A DNA stretch of 64,000 nucleotides from the NCBI RefSeq assembly GCF_000439085.1, contig NZ_AUUA01000005.1:166424-230423 (forward strand), given 5' to 3'. The position numbers and the translations under genes are program-made. The notes below the pieces were generated by a model that saw nothing but the letters and a program-made list of their open reading frames with translations, was not told where the DNA came from and did no database searches. Position 1 is the first letter of the stretch. Every line of letters begins with the position of its first letter. Of this stretch, positions 20,657 through 30,496 are shown one piece after another. The stretch is from Leminorella grimontii ATCC 33999 = DSM 5078. Its GTDB lineage: Bacteria; Pseudomonadota; Gammaproteobacteria; Enterobacterales; Enterobacteriaceae.

Positions 20657-21067
20657 ATGCGAGTCATCTATACGGCGTTGTTCCTATTGGCTTTCTCTCC
20701 GGTAGCCTGGAGCGGAAATCTGGTTTTTCAGTTCGTTAACCCCAACTTTGGCGGTAACCCTAACAACGGTTCCTACCTGCTGTCCCAAGCGAATGCTCAA
20801 AACTCCTATAAAGATCCTAACGGCTATGACTTTGAGTCTTCTACGCCCAGCGCGCTGGAGAACTTTACCTCTGCAGTTCAGTCGCAGCTTTTAGGCACGC
20901 TGATGGGCAACATTAGTCAGGGAAAGCCGGGGCGCTTAGTCACAAAGGACTTTATCGTTGACGTCACCAATACGGACGGACGGCTCCTGATGAACATTCT
21001 CGATCGCGCCAGCGGCAAGAGCTCAACGATCGAAGTTGACGGCATTTCCAGCATAAGCACTAACTAA
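20657..21067 (+). CDS. csgF: Curli nucleation/anchoring factor CsgF
   Basis: Secreted accessory protein that binds CsgG at the outer surface and helps CsgB reach its nucleating form. It has 136 residues: signal peptide 1-19 (PVAWS), then the conserved N-terminal NLVFQFVNPNFGGNP that inserts into the CsgG pore in E. coli. It is co-transcribed with csgE (9 bases) and csgG (15 bases). Confidence 0.95.
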   Translation: MRVIYTALFLLAFSPVAWSGNLVFQFVNPNFGGNPNNGSYLLSQANAQNSYKDPNGYDFESSTPSALENFTSAVQSQLLGTLMGNISQGKPGRLVTKDFIVDVTNTDGRLLMNILDRASGKSSTIEVDGISSISTN

Positions 21068-21082
21068 AACGGAAAGACAACT

Positions 21083-21913
21083 ATGCGCCATTACCTTGTA
21101 CTCATAGGCATTTTTCTTTTAAGCGGCTGTCTGACCGCCCCCCCCAAAGAGGGTGCATCGCCGACGCTTTTACCGCACGCGCAAAGCTATCAGGACCTAA
21201 CCCACCTTCCCTCCCCTGCGGGAAAAATATTTGTGTCGGTTTATAGCATTCAGGATGAAACCGGGCAGTTTAAAGCTTACCCGGCCAGCAACTTCTCTAC
21301 CTCTGTGCCTCAAAGCGCCACGGCAATGCTGGTTTCCGCACTGAAGGACTCTAACTGGTTCATTCCTTTAGAAAGGCAGGGGCTGCAAAACCTGCTCAAC
21401 GAACGAAAGATTATTCGAGCCGCGCAGGAAAACGGCAGGGCCGCTATTAACAACCAGGGGCAGCTCCCTTCGCTGGTAGCCGCCAACGTGATCGTTGAGG
21501 GCTCCATTATCGGCTATGAAAGCAACGTCAAGACGGGCGGCATCGGCGCTCGCTACTTCGGCATCGGCGGCAGCACTCAATACCAGCTGGACCAGATTGC
21601 GGTAAACCTGCGGGTGGTTAACGTCAACACTGGTGAGATCCTCTCTTCGGTCAACACCAGCAAGACAATCCTATCTTATGAAGTACAGGCCGGCGTTTTC
21701 CGCTTCATCGACTACCAGCGCCTGCTGGAGGGGGAAGCCGGGTATACGTCTAACGAGCCGGTTATGCTGTGCCTGATGTCAGCCATTGAAAGCGGCGTTA
21801 TCTATCTGGTCAATGACGGACTGCGGCGCGGCCTGTGGGATTTGAAGAACAAAGGGGATATCGGCAACCCGATACTTAAACGCTACAACGAGATGAAGTC
21901 ACCCAACGCGTAG
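21083..21913 (+). CDS. csgG: Curli secretion channel lipoprotein CsgG
   Basis: Outer-membrane lipoprotein forming the nonameric curlin secretion channel. It has 276 residues (E. coli 277); lipobox LLSGC with Cys16 as the acylated residue. Conserved segments include VSVYSIQDETGQFK, RQGLQNLLNERKIIRAA and the pore-forming NVKTGGIGARYFGIG with SNYEVQ-like YEVQAGVFRFIDYQRLLE. Last gene of csgDEFG. Confidence 0.96.
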   Translation: MRHYLVLIGIFLLSGCLTAPPKEGASPTLLPHAQSYQDLTHLPSPAGKIFVSVYSIQDETGQFKAYPASNFSTSVPQSATAMLVSALKDSNWFIPLERQGLQNLLNERKIIRAAQENGRAAINNQGQLPSLVAANVIVEGSIIGYESNVKTGGIGARYFGIGGSTQYQLDQIAVNLRVVNVNTGEILSSVNTSKTILSYEVQAGVFRFIDYQRLLEGEAGYTSNEPVMLCLMSAIESGVIYLVNDGLRRGLWDLKNKGDIGNPILKRYNEMKSPNA

Positions 21914-21946
21914 CAAGGCGTTGGCAACGGCGCAAAATAACCATAC

Positions 21947-21963
21947 GGCGGGCCGTGCCCGCC
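21947..21963. terminator. Hairpin between convergent csgG and nhaA
   Basis: GGCGGGC-CGT-GCCCGCC, a perfect 7-bp GC stem between the two stop codons. There is no T-run on either side, so termination is inferred from position. Confidence 0.5.
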
Positions 21964-22004
21964 TAAGCCAATAAAAACAATCTACCAACGGCATTATCGG
22001 ATAT

Positions 22005-23186
22005 TCAAACGCGCTTTTTCGCGTCAGTTCGGCAAAGCGCTCGCTTCAACAGCGCATAGCCCAATACTGCCGCCAGCGTGGAGCCGATGAGGATCCCCAG
22101 CCTTGAGTAAGTCATATACTCCTCCCCCATTCCTTCAAATGCCAAAGAAGAAATGAAGATAGACATGGTGAAGCCGATGCCGCACAGCACTGAGACGGGG
22201 AAAATCAGCTTAAGGTTAACCGACGGCGGCAGCGAAACCAGCCTGGCCTTTAGCGCCAACCAGCAAAAGCCAAAAATGCCCAACGGCTTTCCTACCACCA
22301 AACCAACCATGATACCCAGAGGCAAAACGCCGCCCAGAGAAGAAAGCGTTACGCCGCTTAAAGAAACGCCCGCGTTGGCAAAGGCAAACAGAGGCAGGAT
22401 CAAAAAGGTCACCCAGGGGTGAAGCTGGTGGATAAGGCTGTCCAACGGCCTGCTGTTTTCCTTACCGCTGAGCGGAATGAAGAACCCGGTAATAACGCCT
22501 GCAAGCGTCGCATGCACGCCTGACTTAAGCATAAAGACCCAAAGCACGGCGCCGGCTGCCATATAGGCAACCTTGTTGCCGACGCCGCGTCGGTTCATCA
22601 GCACCATTGCGACGATAGTTAGCGCAGCCCCGGCCAGAGCCGCGCCGGACAGCGTTTTAGTATAAAACAGCGCGATGATGACAATAGCGCCCAGGTCGTC
22701 AATAATCGCCAGCGCCATTAAAAAAGCCTTCAGGCTGGTAGGCACCCGGCTGCCCAAAAGCGCCATCACGCCCAGTGCGAAAGCGATGTCGGTTGCAGCA
22801 GGGATCGCCCAGCCGCTGCGGGTTACCTCATCTCCGGCGTTAAACGCTAAATACAGCAGCGCCGGTAATACCATGCCGCCGACGGCCGCCACAACGGGAA
22901 ACATCGCTTTATCCCTACCGGCCAGAGAGCCTTCAATCAGCTCCTTTTTCACCTCAAGGCCAATAACCAAAAAGAAGACGGCCATCAGCCCATCGTTAAT
23001 CCAATGCGCCAGAGAGTTGCTGAGATCTAAAGACGCCACCTCGACGACGACGGGAATATGAAGAAAACTTTCGTAAGCCATTCTCAGAGGCGAATTGGCC
23101 ATCACCATTGCCACAATGGCGGCAAGAATAAGTAAAATGCCGCCGGAAGCTTCAAGCTTAAGAAATTGACGCAAATAGTGAGTCAT
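22005..23186 (-). CDS. nhaA: Na+/H+ antiporter NhaA
   Basis: Inner-membrane electrogenic antiporter (2 H+ in per Na+ out) for sodium and alkaline pH tolerance. From the ATG at 23186 ([16 protein letters not shown]) it has 393 residues and about 12 membrane segments. The ion-binding aspartates Asp163-Asp164 (AIIDDLGAI) fall at the E. coli positions; Asp133 is in [11 protein letters not shown]. Its E. coli regulator gene nhaR is not adjacent here. The 17 extra upstream codons of the frame show no similarity. Confidence 0.96.
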   Translation of the reverse strand: MTHYLRQFLKLEASGGILLILAAIVAMVMANSPLRMAYESFLHIPVVVEVASLDLSNSLAHWINDGLMAVFFLVIGLEVKKELIEGSLAGRDKAMFPVVAAVGGMVLPALLYLAFNAGDEVTRSGWAIPAATDIAFALGVMALLGSRVPTSLKAFLMALAIIDDLGAIVIIALFYTKTLSGAALAGAALTIVAMVLMNRRGVGNKVAYMAAGAVLWVFMLKSGVHATLAGVITGFFIPLSGKENSRPLDSLIHQLHPWVTFLILPLFAFANAGVSLSGVTLSSLGGVLPLGIMVGLVVGKPLGIFGFCWLALKARLVSLPPSVNLKLIFPVSVLCGIGFTMSIFISSLAFEGMGEEYMTYSRLGILIGSTLAAVLGYALLKRALCRTDAKKRV

Positions 23187-23443
23187 TACTCGTAATTCTC
23201 CTACGCAGCAAGGCCGAAGCCCGCCAATCAATCGCAATAATCATAGGGATGAATAGTACAAAACAACGCATAAATGAGCAAAGCAGGCAGCTTAATTCAA
23301 AACTAACCGTGAAAATAGTGAAATAACTAACTACCATTAAAAATTAGTTTAATATTAGATAATTATGAAAGCAGATTGAAAAAAATGGCCATTATATAGA
23401 AGTATGGTAAGAGAAATATTTACACAACTTCACCAAGCGCAGA
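23187..23443. other. nhaA upstream region
   Basis: About 260 AT-rich bases between nhaA and the dnaJ terminator, both on the minus strand. It should carry the nhaA promoter; no gene and no nhaR remnant is visible. Confidence 0.6.
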
Positions 23444-23471
23444 TAAAAACGCCCGGCCAAAAGGCCGGGCG
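23444..23471 (-). terminator. dnaKJ terminator
   Basis: CGCCCGGCC-TTTT-GGCCGGGCG, a perfect 9-bp stem on the minus strand (23450-23458 with 23463-23471) followed by TTTTTATC, 29 bases after the dnaJ stop. Confidence 0.93.
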
Positions 23472-23499
23472 AATCAGGCAGGACACAGTCTAAAAAACG

Positions 23500-24636
23500 T
23501 TAACCGGTTAGATCGTCGAAAAACTTCTTCACGCCGTCGAAGAAAGACTTGGAACGCGGGCTGTTTCTTGAGCCCTTATCGCCGCCCAGAGATTCATCCA
23601 GCTCCTTCAGCAGCTCTTTTTGCTTCTCGTTCAGCTTCACCGGCGTTTCAACCACAACCCGGCACAGCAAATCGCCCTGGCTGCCGCCGCGAACGGACTT
23701 CACGCCCTTACCGCGCATGCGGAACAGCTTGCCGGTCTGGGTTTCCGCCGGGATCTTCAGGCTCACCCGACCATCGAGGGTCGGAACCTCAATCTCACCG
23801 CCCAGCGCGGCCATAGCGAAGCTGATTGGCACTTCACAGTACAGATTGTTGCCGTCCCGTTCAAAGATCGGATGCTGCTTAACCTGTACCTGAACGTACA
23901 AGTCTCCTGCTGGAGCGCCGTTCTCACCGGCCTGCCCCTCGCCGGAAAGCCGCACGCGGTCGCCGGTATCCACGCCCGCCGGAATTTTAACCGACAGCGT
24001 TTTGGTTTTCTCAACGCGCCCCTGACCGTGGCACTTGGTGCAGGGATCCTTGATTATCTTGCCGCGGCCATGACAGGTCGGACAGGTTTGCTGCACGGCA
24101 AAAAAGCCTTGGCGCATCTGCACCTGGCCGCTGCCGTGACAGGTAGAACAGGTCGTGGCCGAGGTTCCTGCCTTCGCGCCGCTGCCGTGGCAAACGTCGC
24201 ACTCGGCCAGCGTCGGAATGCGGATCTCTTTGGCTACGCCGCGCACGGCCTCTTCCAGCGTCAGCGTCATTGTATACTGCAGGTCCGCTCCGCGGCTTGC
24301 GCGCTGACGACGGCCGCCAAAGATATCGCCGAAAACGTCGCCAAAGATATCGTTAAAGTCGGCGCCGCCGCCGAAGCCGCCGCCAAAGCCGCCTCCGCCC
24401 ATACCGCCTTGCTCAAAGGCCGCGTGTCCGTACTGATCGTAAGCCGCTTTTTTCTGCGGATCGGTCAGAACCTCATAGGCCTCTTTGATTTCCTTGAATT
24501 TCTCTTCGGAATCCTTGTCGCCCTGATTTCGGTCGGGGTGATGCTTCATCGCAAGGCGCTTATAGGCCTTCTTGATTTCACGCTCATCCGCGTCGCGGCC
24601 TACGCCCAGGATCTCATAATAATCTTTCTTTGCCAT
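23500..24636 (-). CDS. dnaJ: Co-chaperone DnaJ (Hsp40)
   Basis: Type I Hsp40 that delivers substrates to DnaK and stimulates its ATPase. It has 378 residues: J domain (1-70) with HPD at 33-35, Gly/Phe-rich linker (about 75-110, with [11 protein letters not shown]), zinc region with four CxxCxGxG repeats ([32 protein letters not shown]), then the C-terminal substrate and dimerisation domains. Downstream of dnaK with a 113-base spacer. Confidence 0.98.
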   Translation of the reverse strand: MAKKDYYEILGVGRDADEREIKKAYKRLAMKHHPDRNQGDKDSEEKFKEIKEAYEVLTDPQKKAAYDQYGHAAFEQGGMGGGGFGGGFGGGADFNDIFGDVFGDIFGGRRQRASRGADLQYTMTLTLEEAVRGVAKEIRIPTLAECDVCHGSGAKAGTSATTCSTCHGSGQVQMRQGFFAVQQTCPTCHGRGKIIKDPCTKCHGQGRVEKTKTLSVKIPAGVDTGDRVRLSGEGQAGENGAPAGDLYVQVQVKQHPIFERDGNNLYCEVPISFAMAALGGEIEVPTLDGRVSLKIPAETQTGKLFRMRGKGVKSVRGGSQGDLLCRVVVETPVKLNEKQKELLKELDESLGGDKGSRNSPRSKSFFDGVKKFFDDLTG

Positions 24637-24662
24637 CGGTGGACTTTACCCTATATATGCGT

Positions 24663-24730
24663 GCACGGGCGCAGAGTTTCCTCAACGCCCGTGCCAAGTT
24701 CCGTTAACGATCCCCGTTCAGGCATCGTTA
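24663..24730 (-). other. Hairpins in the dnaK-dnaJ intercistronic spacer
   Basis: Two stems lie in the 113-base spacer: GCACGGGCG (24663-24671) with CGCCCGTGC (24686-24694), and TAACGAT (24705-24711) with ATCGTTA (24724-24730). No T-run follows on the minus strand, so they are more likely message-stability or processing structures than terminators, and may set the dnaK:dnaJ ratio. Confidence 0.55.
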
Positions 24731-24749
24731 CCGTGCCCGCTTAGGGCGA

Positions 24750-26669
24750 TTACTTCTTGTCTTTAACTTCTTCAAACTCGGCGTCGACGGCATCGTCATC
24801 TTTACCGGAAGCGCCCTGCTGAGCACCTGCGTCAGCAGACGCGCTTTCAGCGTGCTGCTGTTGCGCCATCTCCATCAGCTTGCCGGAAGCCTCTACCAGA
24901 GCCTGAATCTTGGCTTCGATGTCCGCCTTGTCTTCGCCCTTCAGAGAGGTTTCCAGTGCGCTTAACGCGCTTTCGATAGCGGCCTTGTCGCCCGCTTCCA
25001 GCTTATCGCCCGCTTCGGTTACCTGCTTACGGGTGCTGTGCAGCAGGTGGTCGCCCTGGTTACGAGTTTGAACCAGCTCTTCAAACTTACGGTCGGCGTC
25101 GGCGTTAGCTTCAGCTTCGCGCACCATCTTCTGGATTTCATCCTCGTTCAAACCGGAAGAAGCCTTGATGGTAATGTTCTGCTCGCGGCCGCTGTTCTTA
25201 TCCTTCGCGGATACGTGCAGGATACCGTCAGCGTCGATGTCGAAGGTGACTTCGATTTGCGGCATGCCGCGCGGCGCCGGCTGGATGCCGTCAAGGTTAA
25301 ACTGGCCCAGAGACTTGTTGTCCATTGCGCGCTTGCGCTCGCCCTGCAGCACGTGGATCGTTACCGCAGACTGGTTGTCTTCCGCCGTTGAGAACACCTG
25401 GCTGTGCTTGGTTGGGATGGTGGTGTTCTTGGCAATCAGAGACGTCATCACGCCGCCCATGGTTTCAATACCCAGAGACAGAGGCGTTACGTCCAGCAAC
25501 AGTACGTCTTTCACGTCGCCGGCCAACACGCCGCCCTGAACCGCAGCGCCGATAGCGACGGCTTCGTCCGGGTTAACGTCTTTACGCGGCTCTTTGCCAA
25601 AGAAGTCAGCCACTTTCTTCTGTACCAGAGGCATACGGATCTGGCCGCCGACCAAAATGACGTCCTGTACGTCGCTGACGGACAGGCCTGCGTCTTGCAG
25701 AGCAACTTTTACCGGCTCCAGAGAGCGGTTAACCAGATCTTCAACCAGAGACTCAAGCTTTGCGCGAGTCACTTTAATGTTCATGTGCTTAGGACCGGTC
25801 GCGTCTGCAGTGATGTACGGCAGGTTAACGTCGGTCTGCTGCGCGGAAGAAAGCTCGATCTTGGCCTTCTCGGCCGCTTCCTTCAGGCGCTGCATCGCCA
25901 GCGGGTCATTGCGCAGGTCAAAGCCCTGCTCTTTCTTGAATTCATCGACCAGATAGTTAATCAGGCGCGTATCAAAGTCTTCGCCACCCAAGTGGGTATC
26001 ACCGTTGGTCGCCAGAACTTCAAAGGTCTTCTCGCCGTCGACTTCGTCGATTTCGATAATAGAGATATCGAAGGTACCGCCGCCCAGGTCGTATACGGCG
26101 ATAGTGCGGTTACCCACTTCTTTATCCAGACCGTAAGCCAGCGCCGCAGCGGTCGGTTCGTTGATGATGCGCTTAACGTCCAGACCCGCGATACGGCCAG
26201 CATCTTTGGTTGCCTGACGCTGGGAGTCGTTAAAGTACGCAGGTACGGTAATAACCGCTTCAGTTACCGGCTCGCCGAGGAAATCTTCCGCGGTCTTTTT
26301 CATCTTTTTCAACACTTCGGCTGAGATCTGGGGCGGAGCAATCTTTTGCCCTTTCACTTCAACCCAGGCGTCGCCGTTGTCTGCGCCGATAATGTTAAAC
26401 GGCATAATGTCGCGGTCACGCTGAACTTCATCATCGCTAAAGCGACGGCCAATCAGGCGCTTAATGGCGAAAAGCGTGTTTTGCGGATTGGTTATCGCCT
26501 GACGCTTAGCCGGCTGGCCTACCAGAATTTCGCCGTCTTGGGTATAGGCGATAATTGACGGAGTAGTACGATCTCCTTCAGCGTTTTCAATGACGCGTAC
26601 CTGCGAACCGTCCATCACGGCGACGCATGAGTTCGTTGTACCCAGGTCAATACCAATAATTTTACCCAT
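24750..26669 (-). CDS. dnaK: Chaperone DnaK (Hsp70)
   Basis: ATP-driven general chaperone. It has 639 residues: actin-like nucleotide-binding domain from [12 protein letters not shown] (4-15) with [10 protein letters not shown] and VGGQIRMP, linker [16 protein letters not shown] (about 387-402), substrate-binding domain, and lid ending with the enterobacterial tail [16 protein letters not shown]. The EEVD-like end interacts with partners in the family. It is first in dnaKJ and is preceded by two sigma-32 type promoters. Confidence 0.99.
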   Translation of the reverse strand: MGKIIGIDLGTTNSCVAVMDGSQVRVIENAEGDRTTPSIIAYTQDGEILVGQPAKRQAITNPQNTLFAIKRLIGRRFSDDEVQRDRDIMPFNIIGADNGDAWVEVKGQKIAPPQISAEVLKKMKKTAEDFLGEPVTEAVITVPAYFNDSQRQATKDAGRIAGLDVKRIINEPTAAALAYGLDKEVGNRTIAVYDLGGGTFDISIIEIDEVDGEKTFEVLATNGDTHLGGEDFDTRLINYLVDEFKKEQGFDLRNDPLAMQRLKEAAEKAKIELSSAQQTDVNLPYITADATGPKHMNIKVTRAKLESLVEDLVNRSLEPVKVALQDAGLSVSDVQDVILVGGQIRMPLVQKKVADFFGKEPRKDVNPDEAVAIGAAVQGGVLAGDVKDVLLLDVTPLSLGIETMGGVMTSLIAKNTTIPTKHSQVFSTAEDNQSAVTIHVLQGERKRAMDNKSLGQFNLDGIQPAPRGMPQIEVTFDIDADGILHVSAKDKNSGREQNITIKASSGLNEDEIQKMVREAEANADADRKFEELVQTRNQGDHLLHSTRKQVTEAGDKLEAGDKAAIESALSALETSLKGEDKADIEAKIQALVEASGKLMEMAQQQHAESASADAGAQQGASGKDDDAVDAEFEEVKDKK

Positions 26670-26714
26670 TACATGTTCTCCACTTAAAAACTGTCTTCGT
26701 TCACATACTCACCT

Positions 26715-26744
26715 ATATGGGGATGCCAAATAACTTTTCAACTG
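26715..26744 (-). promoter_or_regulatory. Heat-shock (sigma-32) promoter P2 of dnaKJ
   Basis: On the minus strand: -35 TTGAAAA followed after 12 bases by -10 CCCCATAT (26715-26722), both strong matches to the sigma-32 consensus, about 45-70 bases upstream of the dnaK start. Confidence 0.85.
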
Positions 26745-26792
26745 CCGTTTTTAAGTTATGCATCTATAGATGAGCCTTAACCGTTGTTCATA

Positions 26793-26820
26793 ACATGGGG
26801 TCAACCCGGCGAGCATCAAG
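26793..26820 (-). promoter_or_regulatory. Heat-shock (sigma-32) promoter P1 of dnaKJ
   Basis: On the minus strand: -35 CTTGATG (26814-26820), 13-base spacer, -10 CCCCATGT (26793-26800), preceded by a C-run as in E. coli dnaK P1. Two tandem heat-shock promoters upstream of dnaK are the arrangement known from E. coli. Confidence 0.88.
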
Positions 26821-26894
26821 GGGGGAGAAATAAAAAATTTTCTACCTATTTCTGATCTAGACCATTGTTTAACGCTGACACGCTCATTATGATG

Positions 26895-26958
26895 CGTCGC
26901 CCACCCGCAAAGTCTGTGCTTTACGGGCGGCGACGTAAAAAATCACCGCAAGATGCGG
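26895..26958. other. Two hairpins upstream of satP
   Basis: A long imperfect stem spans 26895-26935 (CGTCGCC pairs with GGCGACG; CCCG with CGGG; AAAG with CTTT around a TCTGTG loop), followed by TAAAAAAT. A second, CCGCA-AGA-TGCGG, spans 26946-26958. They lie between the dnaK promoters and the satP ribosome site. They could terminate a short transcript or form a satP leader structure; which is not decidable here. Confidence 0.5.
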
Positions 26959-27009
26959 GATAAAAAACAAGTTATTAAACAAACGTATTCGACTGAGTAC
27001 AGAGGATAT

Positions 27010-27588
27010 ATGCACTCAATTAAATTAGCGAACCCGGGTCCGTTAGGATTAATGGGGTTTGGTATGACCACCATTTTATTAAACATCCATAACGCGGGAT
27101 TCTTTCCAGTCATGTCGGCCATCGTTGCCATGGGAATTTTCTACGGCGGCATGGCGCAGGTTATCGCCGGCATTCTGGAGTTTAAGAAAGGGAACACCTT
27201 TGGCGTTACCGCCTTTACTTCTTACGGCTTTTTCTGGCTGACGCTGGTCGGCATCTGGTATCTTCCGAGCAACGACCACGTCGCGGCTACCGACGGCGTA
27301 TTCCTCGGCATCTATCTGGCGCTGTGGGGCGTATTCACGCTGTTTATGTTCTTCGGCACCCTGAAGGGCAACCGCGTGCTGCAGTTCGTTTTCGCAAGCC
27401 TGACCGTGCTGTTCTTTATGCTGGCTATCGGCAACATTACCGGTAATAAAGGGCTTTTGAACATTGCCGGTTTCGAAGGCATCGTCTGCGGCGCCAGCGC
27501 CATTTATCTGGCCATGGCGGAAGTGCTGAACGAGCAGTTTGGCCGCACCGTACTGCCGATTGGCGCGCCTAAAGGTCAAGCGCACTAA
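27010..27588 (+). CDS. satP: Acetate/succinate-proton symporter SatP (YaaH)
   Basis: Inner-membrane acetate uptake transporter of the AceTr family that also moves succinate in E. coli. The ATG at 27010 (AGAGG upstream) gives 192 residues and about six membrane segments. The family signature is NPGPLGLMGFGMTT near residues 8-21, followed by AMGIFYGGMAQVIAG. The frame extends 19 codons upstream without similarity. It is divergent from dnaK and followed by a strong terminator. Confidence 0.94.
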   Translation: MHSIKLANPGPLGLMGFGMTTILLNIHNAGFFPVMSAIVAMGIFYGGMAQVIAGILEFKKGNTFGVTAFTSYGFFWLTLVGIWYLPSNDHVAATDGVFLGIYLALWGVFTLFMFFGTLKGNRVLQFVFASLTVLFFMLAIGNITGNKGLLNIAGFEGIVCGASAIYLAMAEVLNEQFGRTVLPIGAPKGQAH

Positions 27589-27622
27589 GTCTGTTTCAAA
27601 ATAAAAATAGAAACCGCTAAAC

Positions 27623-27676
27623 AAAACCGCATTTCAAACGTTGGCCTTACGGCAAATGGAAATGCGGTTTTTTTAT
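27623..27676. terminator. Bidirectional terminator between satP and ttdR
   Basis: Perfect 13-bp stem, AAAACCGCATTTC (27623-27635) with GAAATGCGGTTTT (27659-27671), followed by T-rich sequence on the plus strand and, on the minus strand, TTTTGTT. It serves satP and probably ttdR, which converge here. Confidence 0.88.
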
Positions 27677-27694
27677 CTTCAAGCGCTCAACGGG

Positions 27695-28618
27695 CTATCT
27701 TTTTTCTAATCCGCCAAACAGCCGCTGGCAGTATTCCGTCAGGTATTCCACGCATACGCGCAGCTTGACGCTTTGATAAAGCGGCTCCTGATAGACCGCC
27801 CAGATATTGGCGCTTTGTGAATATTCAGGCAGGATCCGCACCAGTTCCCCCCGCTCGAGAAACGGCATAACGTCCCATTCGGAACGCAAAATGACGCCCT
27901 TTCCCTCCAGCGCCCAGCGCAAAACGATTTCACCGCTGTTGGAAGAGAGATGACCTGAAATCTTGACGGACTTTTTCTCGCCGCTCCTTTCCAGCTCCCA
28001 AATACCGGGCGTGACGTCGCGCTCTTTGGTAATCAGACAATCGTGGCCGGTCAGCTCGCCGAGCGATGCGGGCAACCCGTGTTTTTCAATATAGGCCGGA
28101 GAAGCGCACAGGATCCGCTTATTTTCCGCCAGCCGGCGGGCAATATAGTTTTCCGCAATGTCGTCGTTGATGCGGATATCGAGATCGATACCGTCCCGAC
28201 TTAGGTCAATCTGCCGGTCAAACAGCTCAAAGTGGATTTGCAGCTCGGGGTATTGCCGCATCAGTTCCGTAATTGCCGGAGCAATATGCGTGCGGCCAAA
28301 ACCGAAGCTGCAGCCTATACGGATCATCCCGGCCGGGCGGGTTTTCATTTGGGTAACGTCGTCTACCAGCGTCTGCATGTGATTGAGCACGTTCAGGGCA
28401 TGATCGTAGCAGCGCTTGCCGCTTTCCGTCAGCGCAATGCCGTGGGCCGAGCGATTAAGCAGCGTCGTGTTTAACGCAGACTCAAGGATATGTATGCGTT
28501 TAGTGACGAAGGCCGGCGTCTGCCCTAGCCTCTCCGCCGCTCCGCTAAAGCTGCCGCTGTGCACAATCTCTACCAAAACCTGAAGATCTTTAGGAAGGGG
28601 ATACTGATTTAACGCCAT
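27695..28618 (-). CDS. ttdR: LysR-type regulator TtdR (Dan) of tartrate genes
   Basis: Activator of ttdABT in E. coli under anaerobic conditions with tartrate; also described there as the nucleoid protein Dan. It has 307 residues from the ATG at 28618 (GAGGG 8 bases upstream). The N-terminal winged helix ([21 protein letters not shown], then [10 protein letters not shown]) and the effector domain ([24 protein letters not shown]) are very close to E. coli TtdR. It is divergent from ttdA, the standard arrangement for a LysR gene and its target. Its own terminator is shared with satP. Confidence 0.93.
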   Translation of the reverse strand: MALNQYPLPKDLQVLVEIVHSGSFSGAAERLGQTPAFVTKRIHILESALNTTLLNRSAHGIALTESGKRCYDHALNVLNHMQTLVDDVTQMKTRPAGMIRIGCSFGFGRTHIAPAITELMRQYPELQIHFELFDRQIDLSRDGIDLDIRINDDIAENYIARRLAENKRILCASPAYIEKHGLPASLGELTGHDCLITKERDVTPGIWELERSGEKKSVKISGHLSSNSGEIVLRWALEGKGVILRSEWDVMPFLERGELVRILPEYSQSANIWAVYQEPLYQSVKLRVCVEYLTEYCQRLFGGLEKR

Positions 28619-28908
28619 TGGCCTGTCCCTCAAATAAGAATCCATACTCGGCAAGGGAATAATGAACTTAACTTCACGCCTCTTCAATCTACATCCCGCC
28701 GGAATTTGCCAAGTGCGGCTCCAAAAACCCTTTTATTTATGTGGAATTGCCAGAATCCATCTAATTCCAAGGGTAAATTAACAAAACGCTAATCGATCAT
28801 TCACGGCGCTAGAAAAAATAAAACCCTACTTTCCATGGTAGTTTCCTCATGACGTTTTCGTTCTTTTTCGTTTTACCCCCAATGAATTCAAGAGCTGGAG
28901 TAATGTCC
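28619..28908. promoter_or_regulatory. ttdR-ttdA divergent control region
   Basis: 290 bases between the divergent starts that must hold both promoters and the TtdR sites. I cannot single out an operator with confidence; the region is AT-rich near ttdA. Confidence 0.5.
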
Positions 28909-29817
28909 ATGAGTACACAAAACAAACAGGAAGCCGTCGGCAAACTGACGCAGATCGTCGCTGACTTTACCGCGATGATCTCAACGCGTATGCCGGATGA
29001 CGTAGTCGATAAGCTGAAGGCGTTGCGAGACGCTGAAACCTCCCAAATGGGAAAAATCATCTACCACACCATGTTCGACAACATGGAAAAGGCGATAGAG
29101 CTCAATAGGCCAGCCTGCCAGGATACCGGCGAAATCATGTTTTTCGTCAAGGTCGGCAGCCGTTTTCCGCTGTTGGGTGAACTGCAGGCCGTATTAAAGC
29201 AGGCCGTCGAAGACGCCACGGTGAAAGCGCCGCTGCGCCACAACGCGGTGGAAATCTTTGACGAGGTGAACACTGGCAAAAACACCGGCAGCGGCGTCCC
29301 CTGGGTGACCTGGGACATCGTTCCGGACGGCGACGATGCGGAAATTGAAGTCTACATGGCCGGCGGCGGCTGTACCCTGCCCGGCCGCTCAAAAGTGCTT
29401 ATGCCCTCCGAGGGGTATGAAGGCGTAGTGAAGTTCGTGTTTGAAAACATCTCTACGCTGGCGGTTAACGCCTGCCCTCCCGTGCTGGTCGGCGTTGGGA
29501 TCGCCACCTCGGTTGAAACCGCCGCGGTGCTGTCGCGCAAAGCGGTTCTGCGCCCCATCGGCACCCGACACCCTAATCCTAAGGCGGCGGAACTCGAGCT
29601 GCGCCTGGAAGAAGGCCTCAACAAGATGGGGATTGGCCCGCAGGGACTGACCGGCAACAGCTCCGTGATGGGCGTACACATTGAGTCCGCCGCTCGCCAC
29701 CCGTCGACGATCGGCGTCGCCGTTTCCACCGGCTGCTGGGCTCACCGCCGCGGAACCCTGCTTGTCCATCCAGACCTGTCGTTTGAAAACATTTCCCACA
29801 CTCGGAGCACGCTATGA
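28909..29817 (+). CDS. ttdA: L(+)-tartrate dehydratase alpha subunit TtdA
   Basis: Iron-sulfur subunit of the L-tartrate dehydratase that forms oxaloacetate; class I fumarase family. The ATG at 28909 is preferred: GGAG lies 8 bases upstream and the product has 302 residues (E. coli 303); upstream ATGs in frame at 28849, 28882 and 28903 lack that spacing. Conserved cysteines are in [18 protein letters not shown] and [10 protein letters not shown], the likely [4Fe-4S] ligands. The stop overlaps ttdB by 4 bases. Confidence 0.95.
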   Translation: MSTQNKQEAVGKLTQIVADFTAMISTRMPDDVVDKLKALRDAETSQMGKIIYHTMFDNMEKAIELNRPACQDTGEIMFFVKVGSRFPLLGELQAVLKQAVEDATVKAPLRHNAVEIFDEVNTGKNTGSGVPWVTWDIVPDGDDAEIEVYMAGGGCTLPGRSKVLMPSEGYEGVVKFVFENISTLAVNACPPVLVGVGIATSVETAAVLSRKAVLRPIGTRHPNPKAAELELRLEEGLNKMGIGPQGLTGNSSVMGVHIESAARHPSTIGVAVSTGCWAHRRGTLLVHPDLSFENISHTRSTL

Positions 29818-30419
29818 AAAAGATCCTGACTACGCCCATCAGCGCCGACGACCTGAAGGATATCCGCGCAGGAGACGTAATTTACCTGACCGGGACGCTG
29901 GTAACCTGCCGTGACGTCTGCCACCGCAGGCTTATCGAGCTCAAGCGCCCTATTCCTTACGATCTGCGCGGCAAGGCGATTTTCCACGCCGGCCCTATCG
30001 TGCGTAAAAAAGGCGACGGCTGGGAAATGGTCTCCATCGGCCCGACTACCAGCATGCGTATGGAAGCGTTTGAGAAAGAGTTTATCGAGCAGACCGGCGT
30101 GAAGCTTATCGTAGGTAAAGGCGGCATGGGGCCGCTGACCGAAGCCGGCTGTAAAGAGAACAAGGCGCTGCACGTCATTTTCCCTGCCGGATGCGCGGTC
30201 GTGGCCGCAACTCAGGTTGAAGAAATTGAAGAAGTGCACTGGACCGAGCTGGGCATGCCTGAATCACTGTGGGTTTGCCGCGTAAAAGAGTTCGGCCCGC
30301 TTATCGTCTCTATCGATACGCACGGCAATAACCTGATTTCCGACAATAAAAAGCTGTTCGCCGAGCGCCGCGAACCGATCGTCGAAGAGATCTGTGAGCA
30401 CGTTCACTACATAAAATAA
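29814..30419 (+). CDS. ttdB: L(+)-tartrate dehydratase beta subunit TtdB
   Basis: Second subunit of the alpha2beta2 tartrate dehydratase, homologous to the C-terminal part of class I fumarases. It has 201 residues, the E. coli length, with the conserved [20 protein letters not shown] and FHAGPIVRK near the N-terminus and [15 protein letters not shown] in the middle. ATGA overlap with ttdA gives translational coupling and matched subunit amounts. Confidence 0.95.
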   Translation: MKKILTTPISADDLKDIRAGDVIYLTGTLVTCRDVCHRRLIELKRPIPYDLRGKAIFHAGPIVRKKGDGWEMVSIGPTTSMRMEAFEKEFIEQTGVKLIVGKGGMGPLTEAGCKENKALHVIFPAGCAVVAATQVEEIEEVHWTELGMPESLWVCRVKEFGPLIVSIDTHGNNLISDNKKLFAERREPIVEEICEHVHYIK

Positions 30420-30437
30420 CAACTCGATAAGACAGAA

Positions 30438-30471
30438 GTAGCGCCTATTTCCATTTCTCTGGGCGCTACGA
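30438..30471 (+). other. Hairpin between ttdB and ttdT
   Basis: GTAGCGCC pairs with GGCGCTAC around a 16-18 base loop in the 77-base ttdB-ttdT gap. No T-run follows, so it is more likely an RNA-stability or processing stem that sets dehydratase and transporter levels apart. Confidence 0.5.
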
Positions 30472-30496
30472 CTCTCTCCTTTTACAGGACACCACA

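Noticed and set aside
17607..21913. CRISPR-like periodicity suggested by the regular repeats in csgA and csgB
   Set aside because: The period is at protein level (22 residues, curlin repeats); the DNA repeats are degenerate and coding.
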